Assembly: GCA_037447455.1 (NCBI GenBank)
Contig: JBBIGQ010000009.1
Span: forward strand, 26,916 to 90,915
Reading direction: 5' to 3'
DNA: 64,000 nt
From: BPGX01 sp037447455
GTDB lineage: Bacteria > Bacteroidota > Bacteroidia > B-17B0 > Aurantibacillaceae
The position numbers and the translations under genes are program-made. Shown here one piece after another: positions 50,747 to 59,916 of this stretch. Each line of letters starts with the position of its first letter. Position 1 is the stretch's first letter. The notes below the pieces were generated by a model, which searched no databases, had not been told where the DNA came from, and worked only from the letters and a program-made list of their open reading frames with translations.

Positions 50747-51564
50747 ATAAAATTACAGAAAGTGATTCATTGTACAGACATTTAGAAAAAATGAATGTTG
50801 ATGAATTACTTACAAACATCAACAAAGAAGATAAAAAAGTGGCCATTGCAGTAGAGAAAATAATCCCCAAACTTGTTCCGCTGATTGAGTGTATTACAGA
50901 AAAAATGAAAGCAGGAGGACGATTATTTTATGTAGGAGCAGGAACAAGTGGTAGATTGGGCATTGTAGATGCTTCCGAATGCCCACCTACTTTTGGTGTA
51001 GAATACGGGAAAGTGATTGGAATTATTGCTGGCGGGAAAAAAGCCATTACTCAAGCCGTAGAATTTGCAGAAGACGATTTGAAACAGGCCTGGAAAGATT
51101 TGAAGAAACATAATATTAACACAAACGATTTTGTAATTGGACTTTCTGCATCGGGCACCACGCCTTATGTTATTGGCGCTTTACAAATGTGTCAACAACA
51201 TAAGATAAAAACAGGCTCTGTTTCATGCAATCCGAATGCGAAAATAAGTAAATACGCCGATTATCCTGTTGAAATCATTGTAGGACCTGAATTTGTAACC
51301 GGCTCTACAAGAATGAAAGCAGGAACTGCTCAAAAATTAGTGTTGAATATGATTTCCACTTCAGTAATGATAAAATTAGGAAGAGTAATGGACAATAAAA
51401 TGGTGGATATGCAACTGGCTAATAATAAACTAATAGACAGAGGAACTCGTATACTGATGCGCAATACAGGATTAAACGATTACAATTATCTCAAAGAAGT
51501 ATTATTTAAATATGGAAGTGTACGAAAAGCAATGGAATTTATTAAAAAAGAAAACCGCCAGTGA
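50743..51564 (+). CDS. murQ: N-acetylmuramic acid 6-phosphate etherase
   Basis: A 273-residue SIS-fold enzyme that cleaves the lactyl ether of MurNAc-6-phosphate in cell-wall recycling. Motifs: AGGRLFYVGAGTSGRLGIVD, ASECPPTFG, FVIGLSASGTTPYVIGAL, and EFVTGSTRMKAGTAQKLVLN, the last being the family signature. Length is typical of the Bacteroidota form, slightly shorter than the E. coli protein. The ATG overlaps the NTR-like gene (ATGA), so they are coupled. Confidence 0.96.
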   Translation: MNKITESDSLYRHLEKMNVDELLTNINKEDKKVAIAVEKIIPKLVPLIECITEKMKAGGRLFYVGAGTSGRLGIVDASECPPTFGVEYGKVIGIIAGGKKAITQAVEFAEDDLKQAWKDLKKHNINTNDFVIGLSASGTTPYVIGALQMCQQHKIKTGSVSCNPNAKISKYADYPVEIIVGPEFVTGSTRMKAGTAQKLVLNMISTSVMIKLGRVMDNKMVDMQLANNKLIDRGTRILMRNTGLNDYNYLKEVLFKYGSVRKAMEFIKKENRQ

Positions 51565-51575
51565 GGTATTATGCT

Positions 51576-51583
51576 TATATTTG
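51576..51583 (+). promoter_or_regulatory. -7 promoter element for the coiled-coil protein gene
   Basis: TATATTTG followed by CAT, 16 bases before the ATG at 51600. It fixes that start over an earlier in-frame ATG at 51561, which lies upstream of the box. Confidence 0.6.
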
Positions 51584-51599
51584 CATAAAAATTAGTTGT

Positions 51600-52283
51600 A
51601 TGAAAACAAGTTTTTTTAACCTATCCTGCACCTTGATTTTCAGTATCATAGGTATAAATGGTTCGGCACAACAGGAAATAAAAATCAAAGAAACTTCGGG
51701 CTCTTTTTCTTCCGGTAATGCCCCCTGTTTTGAAACTAAAATTTACAACAACACATTAAATGAAGTCAAAGATAAATGGAAAGATGTTTTAAAGGATTAC
51801 AAGAATGAGAAAGTAAAACAAAGTGGCAACGAAGTGTTTGGAGATAATATTTTAATAAAAGATTGGGGCAATAACCCGGTAGACATTTACACAAATTTTG
51901 AAGAAAAATCTGATAAAACCATTGAAATGAAAGTGGCAGTAGATTTGGGCAATGGCAATTATTTAAAAGGCAATGATAAAGATAAATCAAAGTATATTGA
52001 AAAAATTATGAAAGAATTTGCCACTAAAATGAGTATTGAACCGCTGGAAAAACAATTAAAAGAACAATCTAAATTGATTGCAGATATAGAAAATAAACAG
52101 AAATCACTGGAAAAGAAAGATGAAAATCTGAAACAAGATATAGAATCCTACAAAGAAAAAATCAAAAAAGCCGAAGAAGATATAAAAACCAATGAAGCAG
52201 AAATAGAAAAGAAAAAACAAGAATTAGCCACTCAACAAAAATTATTAGAGGAACTTAAAAAGAAAAAAGAAAGCATTCGGTAA
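51600..52283 (+). CDS. Secreted coiled-coil protein of unknown function
   Basis: A 227-residue protein from ATG 51600 with a signal peptide (MKTSFFNLSCTLIFSIIGIN, GSAQ). Residues about 25-140 are a mixed domain with PCFETKIYNNTLNEVKDKWK and NEVFGDNILIKDWGNNPVDI. Residues about 145-225 are a charged coiled coil (KQLKEQSKLIADIENKQKSL, IEKKKQELATQQKLLEELKK). I do not recognise the family. It is monocistronic or the start of a unit with the O-antigen ligase gene 38 bases further on. Confidence 0.75.
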   Translation: MKTSFFNLSCTLIFSIIGINGSAQQEIKIKETSGSFSSGNAPCFETKIYNNTLNEVKDKWKDVLKDYKNEKVKQSGNEVFGDNILIKDWGNNPVDIYTNFEEKSDKTIEMKVAVDLGNGNYLKGNDKDKSKYIEKIMKEFATKMSIEPLEKQLKEQSKLIADIENKQKSLEKKDENLKQDIESYKEKIKKAEEDIKTNEAEIEKKKQELATQQKLLEELKKKKESIR

Positions 52284-52321
52284 AATACAATAATTTTTTT
52301 CCTTAATCGTTATGTTTACTA

Positions 52322-53953
52322 ATGTTACATCTTTTTACAAGTGAAAATAAAAAACCTACAGTTATATTATCATATCTTAAAGACACAAAACCTATTTTAT
52401 TCAGGTGGTCTTTGTTTTTATTGCCGGTAGGTTTGTTGTTTGGTGAAGTCCCCACAAGTATTGCAGAAATTACGGTGTGTTTCTTCTGGTTAATGACCGG
52501 TGATTTCAAAGAAAAATTTAAAAAATTATCCCGCTCGTTTTATTTTTACTTACTCTCTTCATTGTTTATCTTACACATTGCAGGTCTTCTGTACACACAG
52601 GATTTTAATTATGCATTAAACGATTTAAGAGTAAAAATACCAATTTTACTATTCCCTGTATTATTTTTTTCAACAGATTACATAAGTTTTAAAGACATCG
52701 TAAATATATTAAAATGGACTATTCTTGTAACGTTTATCAATCTATTGTACCTTTGGATAAACAAACAACTGCACGCAGATGTTTTTCTTGATACCAGAAT
52801 GGCTTCGGTTTTCATATCCCATATTAGATTAGGACTCATCTCTGCTTTTGCAGTCATTACAACAGTGTATATCTGGATAAATTATTCTTGCCGTATTGAA
52901 AAATACCTCTTCGCTATTATTTTCTTATGGCTACTGTATTTAATGGTATCTTTAAGTTTAATGACCGGCCTCGCCGTATTAATCATCACATCCTTATTTG
53001 CAATAGGATATATGCTTGTAAAGAATTACCGTTCTATTTATTTCAAAGGCATTTTACTAATCTGCCTTGCTGCCATTTTGGGCTTTATTTTATATTCTAA
53101 TCAGATACATCGTAAATATTTTCCCACCAACATTCCTCAACAGGTAATGTACACGAACACCATTCATAAAAATCCCTACATACACAAAATCAACGCTCCA
53201 TACACCGAAAATGCTTATTGGGTTTTTATTAACATCTGTGATATAGAACTGCAAAAGCAATGGGAAAAAAGAAGCCAGCTTCCATATAATGGAAAAGATA
53301 AAAGAGGCAATGAGCTCAGATATACCTTATACCGATATTTAACCAGCAAAGGAGTAACGAAAGATTCAACGGGTATGGCTCAATTGAATGCAGAAGACAT
53401 AAAAAACATCGAACAAGGCATCCCTAACCACTTTCTTGCAAACGCCAATTTTTTAGAAAAACGATTGTATGAACTAATGCAAGAGTACCACTACTATAAA
53501 GCAAGTAAAAAACCACAAGGCAAAACACTGTTCCTGCGCTTTATTTACTGGAAAATAGGATTTCAAATCTGGATGAAAAATTTCTGGTGGGGCGTTGGTA
53601 CCGGCGATGTACAGCAAACTTTTCAGTCGAAATACAAGCATTATCCCGACATTCCTGCTGTAGAACAATTAAGAGCACACCATCAACTGCTTACGTTTGC
53701 CCTGACTTTTGGAATCGTCGGATTAGTCCTGTTTTTGATTATCACTTTCTACCCTTTGATACAACTAAGACACACGAACAATTACATGCTTTATTTTTTA
53801 TTAAGCAGCATTCATATACTCTCTTTTTTTATTGACGATACATTAGAAACACAGCCCGGCGTTACATTCTACGCACTATACAACACCTTACTCATCAGAT
53901 GGCTATTAATTCCGCTCAACGAAAAATCAGATCCTATTCATAAAGATATATAA
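52322..53953 (+). CDS. O-antigen ligase family protein
   Basis: A 543-residue polytopic membrane protein with about eleven hydrophobic segments. It matches the Bacteroidota form of the Wzy/WaaL superfamily. A large periplasmic loop (about 265-420) holds the typical RYLTSKGVTKDSTGMAQLNA and EDIKNIEQGIPNHF stretches, and WWGVGTGDVQQTFQSKY with HHQLLTFALTFGIVGLVLF follows. It would join undecaprenyl-linked glycan to lipid A core or polymerise it. The neighbouring gmd gene makes GDP-sugar precursors, but no full glycan cluster is present. Confidence 0.88.
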   Translation: MLHLFTSENKKPTVILSYLKDTKPILFRWSLFLLPVGLLFGEVPTSIAEITVCFFWLMTGDFKEKFKKLSRSFYFYLLSSLFILHIAGLLYTQDFNYALNDLRVKIPILLFPVLFFSTDYISFKDIVNILKWTILVTFINLLYLWINKQLHADVFLDTRMASVFISHIRLGLISAFAVITTVYIWINYSCRIEKYLFAIIFLWLLYLMVSLSLMTGLAVLIITSLFAIGYMLVKNYRSIYFKGILLICLAAILGFILYSNQIHRKYFPTNIPQQVMYTNTIHKNPYIHKINAPYTENAYWVFINICDIELQKQWEKRSQLPYNGKDKRGNELRYTLYRYLTSKGVTKDSTGMAQLNAEDIKNIEQGIPNHFLANANFLEKRLYELMQEYHYYKASKKPQGKTLFLRFIYWKIGFQIWMKNFWWGVGTGDVQQTFQSKYKHYPDIPAVEQLRAHHQLLTFALTFGIVGLVLFLIITFYPLIQLRHTNNYMLYFLLSSIHILSFFIDDTLETQPGVTFYALYNTLLIRWLLIPLNEKSDPIHKDI

Positions 53954-53958
53954 AAAAC

Positions 53959-53989
53959 TTGCATTCACATAAGAATTTCAATACTTTTA
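53959..53989 (+). promoter_or_regulatory. Promoter of gmd
   Basis: TTG (53959-53961), 20 bases, then TACTTTTA (53982-53989), one base off the TAnnTTTG consensus. The spacing is right and it ends 16 bases before the gmd ATG. Confidence 0.55.
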
Positions 53990-54005
53990 CACACAATCAT
54001 TTTTT

Positions 54006-55097
54006 ATGTCTGAAAAAATTGCCTTGATTACAGGAATTACCGGACAAGATGGGGCCTACCTTGCTGAATTTTTATTGCAAAAAGGATACATCGTACACGG
54101 TATTAAAAGAAGAAGTTCTTTGTTTAATACAGATAGAATTGACCATTTGTATAAAGATCCCCACGAGCCCGGTACAAAGTTTTTTTTACATTATGGCGAC
54201 TTAACCGATAGCACTGCACTCATCCGAATCATTCAGGAAGTACAGCCCCATGAAATATACAATCTGGCTGCACAATCACACGTTCAGGTAAGTTTTGAAA
54301 CCCCAGAATATTCCGCCAATGCTGATGCTTTAGGTACCCTAAGAATCTTAGAAGCCATACGAATCCTAAAACTACAGGATAAAACAAAATTTTATCAAGC
54401 CTCTACTTCTGAATTGTATGGCATGGTGCAGGAAGTACCTCAAACCGAAAAAACCCCGTTCTATCCTCGTTCACCCTATGGTGTAGCCAAACTATACGCC
54501 TTTTGGATTACTAAAAACTATCGGGAAGCATACGGATTCTTTGCCTGCAACGGCATACTGTTTAACCACGAAAGCCCCATTCGGGGAGAAACCTTCGTTA
54601 CACGCAAAATTACCCGCGCTGCCGCTAAAATTACCCTCGGCCTGCAAGAAACATTATACCTCGGTAACTTAGATGCCGAAAGAGATTGGGGGCACGCCAA
54701 AGATTATGTGGAAGGCATGTGGAAAATCTTACAATACCATCAACCAGAGGACTTTGTATTAGCAACAGGTCGAAAAATTTCCGTTAGAAAATTTGCAGAA
54801 ATGGCTTTTGAATATGCTGGTATCACTATTGAATGGAATGGCAAAGGCATCAACGAAGTAGGAATTGACTCAAAAACAGGAAAAGAACGAATTAAAATTG
54901 ATAAAAGATACTTTCGTCCCGCAGAAGTAGACCTACTCATAGGGGACTATTCTAAAGCCAAACAACTCTTAGGATGGGAACCTCAACATACAGTGGAAGA
55001 ACTTTGTAAAGAAATGGTTTTAGCAGACATAGAATTATTCAAACGCGATAAATATCTGATAGAAGGCGGACATAAAGTGTATCATCAACAAGAATGA
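54006..55097 (+). CDS. gmd: GDP-mannose 4,6-dehydratase
   Basis: A 363-residue short-chain dehydrogenase/reductase-type enzyme that makes GDP-4-keto-6-deoxymannose, the precursor of GDP-fucose and related sugars. Motifs: GITGQDGAYLAEFLL (NAD site), HGIKRRSSLFNTDRIDHLYK, AAQSHVQVSFETPEYSANAD, YQASTSELYG, and the YGVAKLYAFW catalytic Tyr-Lys, with FNHESPIRGETFVTRKITRA further on. Length is normal. fcl, which usually follows gmd, is not here. It is followed 29 bases later by an amino-acid permease gene. Confidence 0.97.
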   Translation: MSEKIALITGITGQDGAYLAEFLLQKGYIVHGIKRRSSLFNTDRIDHLYKDPHEPGTKFFLHYGDLTDSTALIRIIQEVQPHEIYNLAAQSHVQVSFETPEYSANADALGTLRILEAIRILKLQDKTKFYQASTSELYGMVQEVPQTEKTPFYPRSPYGVAKLYAFWITKNYREAYGFFACNGILFNHESPIRGETFVTRKITRAAAKITLGLQETLYLGNLDAERDWGHAKDYVEGMWKILQYHQPEDFVLATGRKISVRKFAEMAFEYAGITIEWNGKGINEVGIDSKTGKERIKIDKRYFRPAEVDLLIGDYSKAKQLLGWEPQHTVEELCKEMVLADIELFKRDKYLIEGGHKVYHQQE

Positions 55098-55126
55098 GAT
55101 AAACGTTCTCATCATAACATAGCAAG

Positions 55127-57019
55127 ATGAAAGTATTCCGAAAAAAGGATATTCATCAAATTTTAAAAGAATCTGAAACAGAGCACGCGCAGGCACTAAA
55201 AAAAAATCTTAGTGTAAAAGACCTGACCGCTTTAGGGATAGCCGCCATAATAGGCGCCGGAATTTTTACCACCATTGGAAAAGCCGCCTCAGAAGGCGGA
55301 CCGGGAGTTGTATTCTTATTTATCTTTACAGCCATAGCATGTGCCTTATCCGCCTTTGCTTATGCTGAATTTGCTTCCACATTACCAGTGAGTGGCAGTG
55401 CTTATACTTACAGTTATGTAAGCTTTGGAGAACTATACGCCTGGATTATCGGATGGGCTTTAATCATGGAATATGCCATTGGCAACATTACCGTCGCTAT
55501 CGGATGGTCCGGCTACCTCACAGCATTTTTACATTCATTAGGTATTGATTTACCCGCCTGGCTGTGCACAGATTATTTTTCCGCAAAAAGCGGATTTTCA
55601 GAAGCCCGCAAAATTTTATCAGAAAACGCGGATTTTTCTCTTTTACCTTACCACTTGCAAAAGGCCTATTCCGCATGGACCAACGCACCCGGCACCGAAA
55701 ACTTTAAACTGATTCTGGATTTACCCGCTTTGTTTATTGTGATAATCATTACATATCTTGTGTACAGGGGTATTGAAGAATCAAAAACAGCCAGCAATAT
55801 CATGGTTCTTATCAAATTACTCATTATCTTACTGGTGATAGCATTTGGAATATTTTATGTTTCTGTAGAAAACTGGCAACCGTTTATGCCCAACGGTATT
55901 ACAGGTGTCTTAAAAGGTGTATCGGCAGTATTCTTTGCCTACATCGGTTTTGATGCTATTTCTACAACGGCCGAAGAATGTAAAAACCCACAAAAGGACT
56001 TACCTAAAGGAATGATGTATTCCATTATCATCAGCACAGTATTATATTGCTTAATCGCATTGATATTAACAGGAATGGTCAATTACAAATATCTGAATGT
56101 TGAAGACCCGCTCGCCTTTGTGTTTTCTCAACACCATCTCAACTTTTTATCCGGTATTGTGTCCATTAGTGCCATCGTGGCAATGGCAAGTGTTTTACTG
56201 GTCTTTCAGTTAGGACAGCCCAGAATATGGATGAGCATGAGCCGCGATGGCTTACTCCCCTCTGTTTTTTCAAAAATTCATCCCCAATTTAAAACACCTT
56301 CTTTTTCAACAATCATTACTGGGCTCATCGTAGGCATCGGTACATTAGTTTTTAATTTATCTACAGTTACTGATTTGACAAGCATCGGGACGCTTTTTGC
56401 TTTTGTATTAGTATGTGCTGGCGTGTTAAGATTGCACCGCATGCCCAATCCGCCTGAACGAAAATTTAAAATACCATACATCAACGGACAATTCATTTTA
56501 CCAATTGTTTTTATCCTCTCCCTCGCTCTGACTTTTTATTGGAACACCACAGCATCCAAAAATTTTATTTTCAATAAAAGTTTAATCACGCATAAAGAAA
56601 AAATAATTTCTATTGCTCAAAACACCCCTGCATTTTCAGAAGCATTAAAAAATAGTTTAAAAGCCAATACTTTTTCAGAATTAAAAACGCTAATTTTAAC
56701 CAAAAGTGAAACCGAGCTGTACCACTTACTATTACCCCTTGCTGAAAATTATCCCGATTTATACGAATCCTCTTTTCGTATTTTCTTGCATAACTTTCCT
56801 TTATGGCTATTCTGGGGATTATTTTTATATTTTTCAATTGAAACTTACTTGCGTAAACACAGTTTAATACCTGTAGCAGGGCTAATCACTTGTCTATACA
56901 TGATGTCGCAGATAGAACTTCAAAATTGGATTGGATTTCTAATATGGTTACTTTTGGGGCTCATAATCTATTTTACATACAGCATCCATCAAAGCAAACT
57001 CAATAATACAAAGTATTAA
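55127..57019 (+). CDS. APC-family amino acid permease
   Basis: A 630-residue transporter with twelve or more hydrophobic segments. The APC signature is clear in LTALGIAAIIGAGIFTTIGK with EGGPGVVFLFIFTAIACALS, and GVSAVFFAYIGFDAISTTAEECKNPQKDLPKG. It resembles the CAT/YfnA group of cationic or branched amino acid carriers; the substrate is not predictable. It is longer than usual: a hydrophilic loop of about 80 residues sits near 480-560 between segments 12 and 13. It lies between gmd and an SDR gene with spacing below 30 bases. Confidence 0.92.
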   Translation: MKVFRKKDIHQILKESETEHAQALKKNLSVKDLTALGIAAIIGAGIFTTIGKAASEGGPGVVFLFIFTAIACALSAFAYAEFASTLPVSGSAYTYSYVSFGELYAWIIGWALIMEYAIGNITVAIGWSGYLTAFLHSLGIDLPAWLCTDYFSAKSGFSEARKILSENADFSLLPYHLQKAYSAWTNAPGTENFKLILDLPALFIVIIITYLVYRGIEESKTASNIMVLIKLLIILLVIAFGIFYVSVENWQPFMPNGITGVLKGVSAVFFAYIGFDAISTTAEECKNPQKDLPKGMMYSIIISTVLYCLIALILTGMVNYKYLNVEDPLAFVFSQHHLNFLSGIVSISAIVAMASVLLVFQLGQPRIWMSMSRDGLLPSVFSKIHPQFKTPSFSTIITGLIVGIGTLVFNLSTVTDLTSIGTLFAFVLVCAGVLRLHRMPNPPERKFKIPYINGQFILPIVFILSLALTFYWNTTASKNFIFNKSLITHKEKIISIAQNTPAFSEALKNSLKANTFSELKTLILTKSETELYHLLLPLAENYPDLYESSFRIFLHNFPLWLFWGLFLYFSIETYLRKHSLIPVAGLITCLYMMSQIELQNWIGFLIWLLLGLIIYFTYSIHQSKLNNTKY

Positions 57020-57041
57020 ACACAACTAAAAACCATCAACA

Positions 57042-57797
57042 ATGTTAGCACTCATAACAGGCGCTACTGCAGGAATTGGTAAAGCAACGGCTTACCAATT
57101 AGCACGATTAAATTTTAATTTAATTTTAACCGGCAGAAGAAAAGAACGACTGAACACTATTAAAGCAGAACTTGAAAATCAATACAAGGTCAAAATAGCC
57201 ACGCTCTCTTTTGATATTCGTCAAAAAACAGAATGTGAAAAAGCCCTGCAATCGCTGGATAAAGAATGGAAACAAATAGATGTGCTGATAAATAACGCCG
57301 GACTTGCACAGGGCCTAAGCACTATAAATAACGGACTGGAAGAAGATTGGGATACCATGATTGACACAAATATCAAAGGGCTGTTGTGCATTACTAAAAC
57401 CATTAGCAACTGGATGATAGAAAGAAAACAAGGTCATATCATTAACATCGGTTCCATTGCCGGAAAAGAAGTGTATCCCAATGGCAACGTGTATTCTGCT
57501 ACCAAACACGCCGTAGATGCCCTGACCAAAGCAATGCGAATGGAATTCCTGCCTTACAATATAAAAGTAACAGGCATACACCCCGGAATGGTGGAAACAG
57601 AATTTAGTTTAGTACGTTTCAAAGGCGATGCAAAACGTGCCCAACAAACATACACCGGTCTTCAACCACTCACTGCAGAAGATATTGCAGAAACCATTGC
57701 CTGGGTTATACAAAGACCAGCACACGTCAACATTAACGACATCATCATTATGCCTTCTGTTCAAGCCAACACAAGAGATGTTATTCGTAAATCTTAA
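57042..57797 (+). CDS. Short-chain dehydrogenase/reductase (YdfG-like)
   Basis: A 251-residue NADP-dependent oxidoreductase. The cofactor site is TGATAGIGKATAYQLARLNF with a Arg-Arg-Lys stretch (GRRKERL) after beta 2 that favours NADP. LINNAGLAQG follows, and the catalytic Ser-Tyr-Lys is in INIGSIAGKEVYPNGNVYSA, TKHAVDALTKAMR. It matches the YdfG group (3-hydroxy acid or serine dehydrogenase-like); the substrate is unknown. The gene sits between the permease and purM. Confidence 0.9.
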   Translation: MLALITGATAGIGKATAYQLARLNFNLILTGRRKERLNTIKAELENQYKVKIATLSFDIRQKTECEKALQSLDKEWKQIDVLINNAGLAQGLSTINNGLEEDWDTMIDTNIKGLLCITKTISNWMIERKQGHIINIGSIAGKEVYPNGNVYSATKHAVDALTKAMRMEFLPYNIKVTGIHPGMVETEFSLVRFKGDAKRAQQTYTGLQPLTAEDIAETIAWVIQRPAHVNINDIIIMPSVQANTRDVIRKS

Positions 57798-57803
57798 AAA
57801 ATT

Positions 57804-59006
57804 ATGAATCAGGATAAGTATCTTCAACGCGGCGTCTCTTCTGATAAATCAGAAGTACATCAGGCCATCAGAAATTTAAACAAAGGATTATACAAAAACA
57901 CTTTCTGTAAAGTCATACAAAATGTATGGTCAAACGATGATACTACTGCTTTGATTTTACACGCCGACGGTGCGGGAACAAAATCTTCGCTGGCGTATGC
58001 CTACTGGAAAGAGACCAATGATTGGTCTGTATGGAAGGGTATTGCACAAGATGCGATTGTGATGAACTTAGACGATATTTTATGCACGGGTTATACCAAG
58101 CAATTTGTCTTGTCATCTACCATCGGAAGAAATAAACATCTGATAACAGGCGATGTTATCTCCGCAATCATTGAAGGTACAGCAGAATTTTGTAAAACAA
58201 TGCAACAATACGATGTTCGCATAGAGTATGCCGGGGGCGAAACAGCCGATGTAGGCGATTTGGTACGCACCATCATTGTGGATAGTACAATGGTCGCACA
58301 AATTCCAAAGAAAAATATAATTCAGATAGATATACAGGAAAAAGATGTGATAGTGGGCTTTGCCTCCTTTGGAAAAACAAACTATGAAAATGAATACAAT
58401 AGCGGCATCGGCAGCAATGGCTTAACAATGGCCCGACACGAGCTGTTTAATAAACAACTTGCCCGCCAATATCCTGAATCATACGACCCTAACTTAAACG
58501 ACCATCTTTGTTATACAGGAAAATTTTTTCTCACCGATATAACAGAAGTAGAATATACATTCCATCAACAAACCATTAAAGAAAAACTGACAATAGGCAA
58601 GTTAGCATTATCACCCACCCGAACCTATGCTCCTTTGTTATTACAAATCTTAAATACTTATTCTGAACACATTCACGGCATTATTCATTGCACCGGTGGT
58701 GGACAAACCAAAGTACTTCATTTTTTAGATAAGCCCCTGCGCATCGTAAAACACAACCTCTTTGCACTCCCTAAACTATTTCAGTTGCTGGCAGAACAAA
58801 ATACTCATCATTTAAAAGAATTATACAAAGTGTTTAATATGGGGCATCGTCTGGAAATCTATACGAATGAACCTACGGCGATTAAAATGATAGAACTGGC
58901 TAAAACTTTTGGAATAGAAGCCCAAATCATCGGAACAGTTGAAAAATCAAAACAGGCAGAAGTGTTGATACAATCCGAACTGGGCGAGTTTTTATACACA
59001 AAATAA
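57804..59006 (+). CDS. purM: Phosphoribosylformylglycinamidine cyclo-ligase (AIR synthase)
   Basis: A 400-residue purine biosynthesis enzyme of the form seen in Bacteroidota, slightly longer than the usual 345 residues. ATP-site motif LHADGAGTKSSLAYAYWKET, QDAIVMNLDDILCTGY, AGGETADVGDLVRTIIVDST, and IGSNGLTMARHELFN are all visible, along with HCTGGGQTKVLHF. It starts 6 bases after the SDR gene. The gap to thyA (59007-59110) holds no gene that I see. Confidence 0.95.
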   Translation: MNQDKYLQRGVSSDKSEVHQAIRNLNKGLYKNTFCKVIQNVWSNDDTTALILHADGAGTKSSLAYAYWKETNDWSVWKGIAQDAIVMNLDDILCTGYTKQFVLSSTIGRNKHLITGDVISAIIEGTAEFCKTMQQYDVRIEYAGGETADVGDLVRTIIVDSTMVAQIPKKNIIQIDIQEKDVIVGFASFGKTNYENEYNSGIGSNGLTMARHELFNKQLARQYPESYDPNLNDHLCYTGKFFLTDITEVEYTFHQQTIKEKLTIGKLALSPTRTYAPLLLQILNTYSEHIHGIIHCTGGGQTKVLHFLDKPLRIVKHNLFALPKLFQLLAEQNTHHLKELYKVFNMGHRLEIYTNEPTAIKMIELAKTFGIEAQIIGTVEKSKQAEVLIQSELGEFLYTK

Positions 59007-59110
59007 TACTCTTTCAGTGAGCACCTATAATTAAAAAATCTTCCCGCCATTGTCGGAATTAAGATACAAGACAGAAAGCAATCAGGCACAATGAGCAGTA
59101 AGTTGTTTTA

Positions 59111-59905
59111 TTAAACCGCCACATCCGCTTTAATAGACGGGTGTGGCTCGTATCCTTCCAGTTTGAAATCTTCGTATTTAAAATCAAAAATACTCGTTAT
59201 ACTCGGATTTAAATACATTTTCGGTAAAGGTCTGCATGTTCTGGACAATTGTAATTTGGCCTGTTCAATGTGATTGAGATACAAATGCGTATCCCCTAAC
59301 GTGTGAATAAATTCATAAGGTTCAAGCCCGGTAACTTGTGCTACCATCATCAGCAGAAGAGCATAAGATGCGATGTTGAATGGTACCCCTAAAAAAATAT
59401 CGGCACTACGTTGATAAAGCTGGCAGGATAACTTTCCGTCCGCTACATAAAACTGAAATAGAATATGACAGGGGGGAAGCCGCATTTCTGGAATCTGCGC
59501 TACATTCCACGCACTCACTATCAGACGTCTGGAATTAGGATTTCGTTTAATTTCTTCTACCAATTGATAAATTTGGTCAATATGCCCCTTTTGATAATCG
59601 GGCCAACTTCTCCATTGATACCCATAAATGGGACCTAACTCACCATTATGGTCTGCCCATTCATCCCAAATTGTAACTCCATTTTCCTTTAAATACTTAA
59701 TGTTGGTGGAACCCCTCAAAAACCAGAGCAATTCGTGGATTATTGACTTGACGTGTAATTTTTTGGTGGTGATTAATGGGAATCCTTCCTGTAAATTAAA
59801 CCGCATCTGATAACCGAACACACTTAATGTTCCCACACCGGTTCTGTCTTCTTTTTTGATGCCTTTTTCTAAAACATGTTTGAGTAAATCGTGGTATTGC
59901 TGCAT
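59111..59905 (-). CDS. thyA: Thymidylate synthase
   Basis: A 264-residue enzyme that methylates dUMP with methylene-tetrahydrofolate. Motifs: MRFNLQEGFPLITTKKLH, IWDEWADHNGELGPIYGYQW, the catalytic Cys in RLPPCHILFQFYVADGKLSC, QLYQRSADIFLGVPFNIASY, and HTLGDTHLYLNHIEQAKLQL. Length is that of the E. coli enzyme. It starts 11 bases after fahA, an unusual pairing. It needs folate supplied in part by the folC product elsewhere in this window. Confidence 0.98.
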   Translation of the reverse strand: MQQYHDLLKHVLEKGIKKEDRTGVGTLSVFGYQMRFNLQEGFPLITTKKLHVKSIIHELLWFLRGSTNIKYLKENGVTIWDEWADHNGELGPIYGYQWRSWPDYQKGHIDQIYQLVEEIKRNPNSRRLIVSAWNVAQIPEMRLPPCHILFQFYVADGKLSCQLYQRSADIFLGVPFNIASYALLLMMVAQVTGLEPYEFIHTLGDTHLYLNHIEQAKLQLSRTCRPLPKMYLNPSITSIFDFKYEDFKLEGYEPHPSIKADVAV

Positions 59906-59916
59906 AAAATCGTTTT

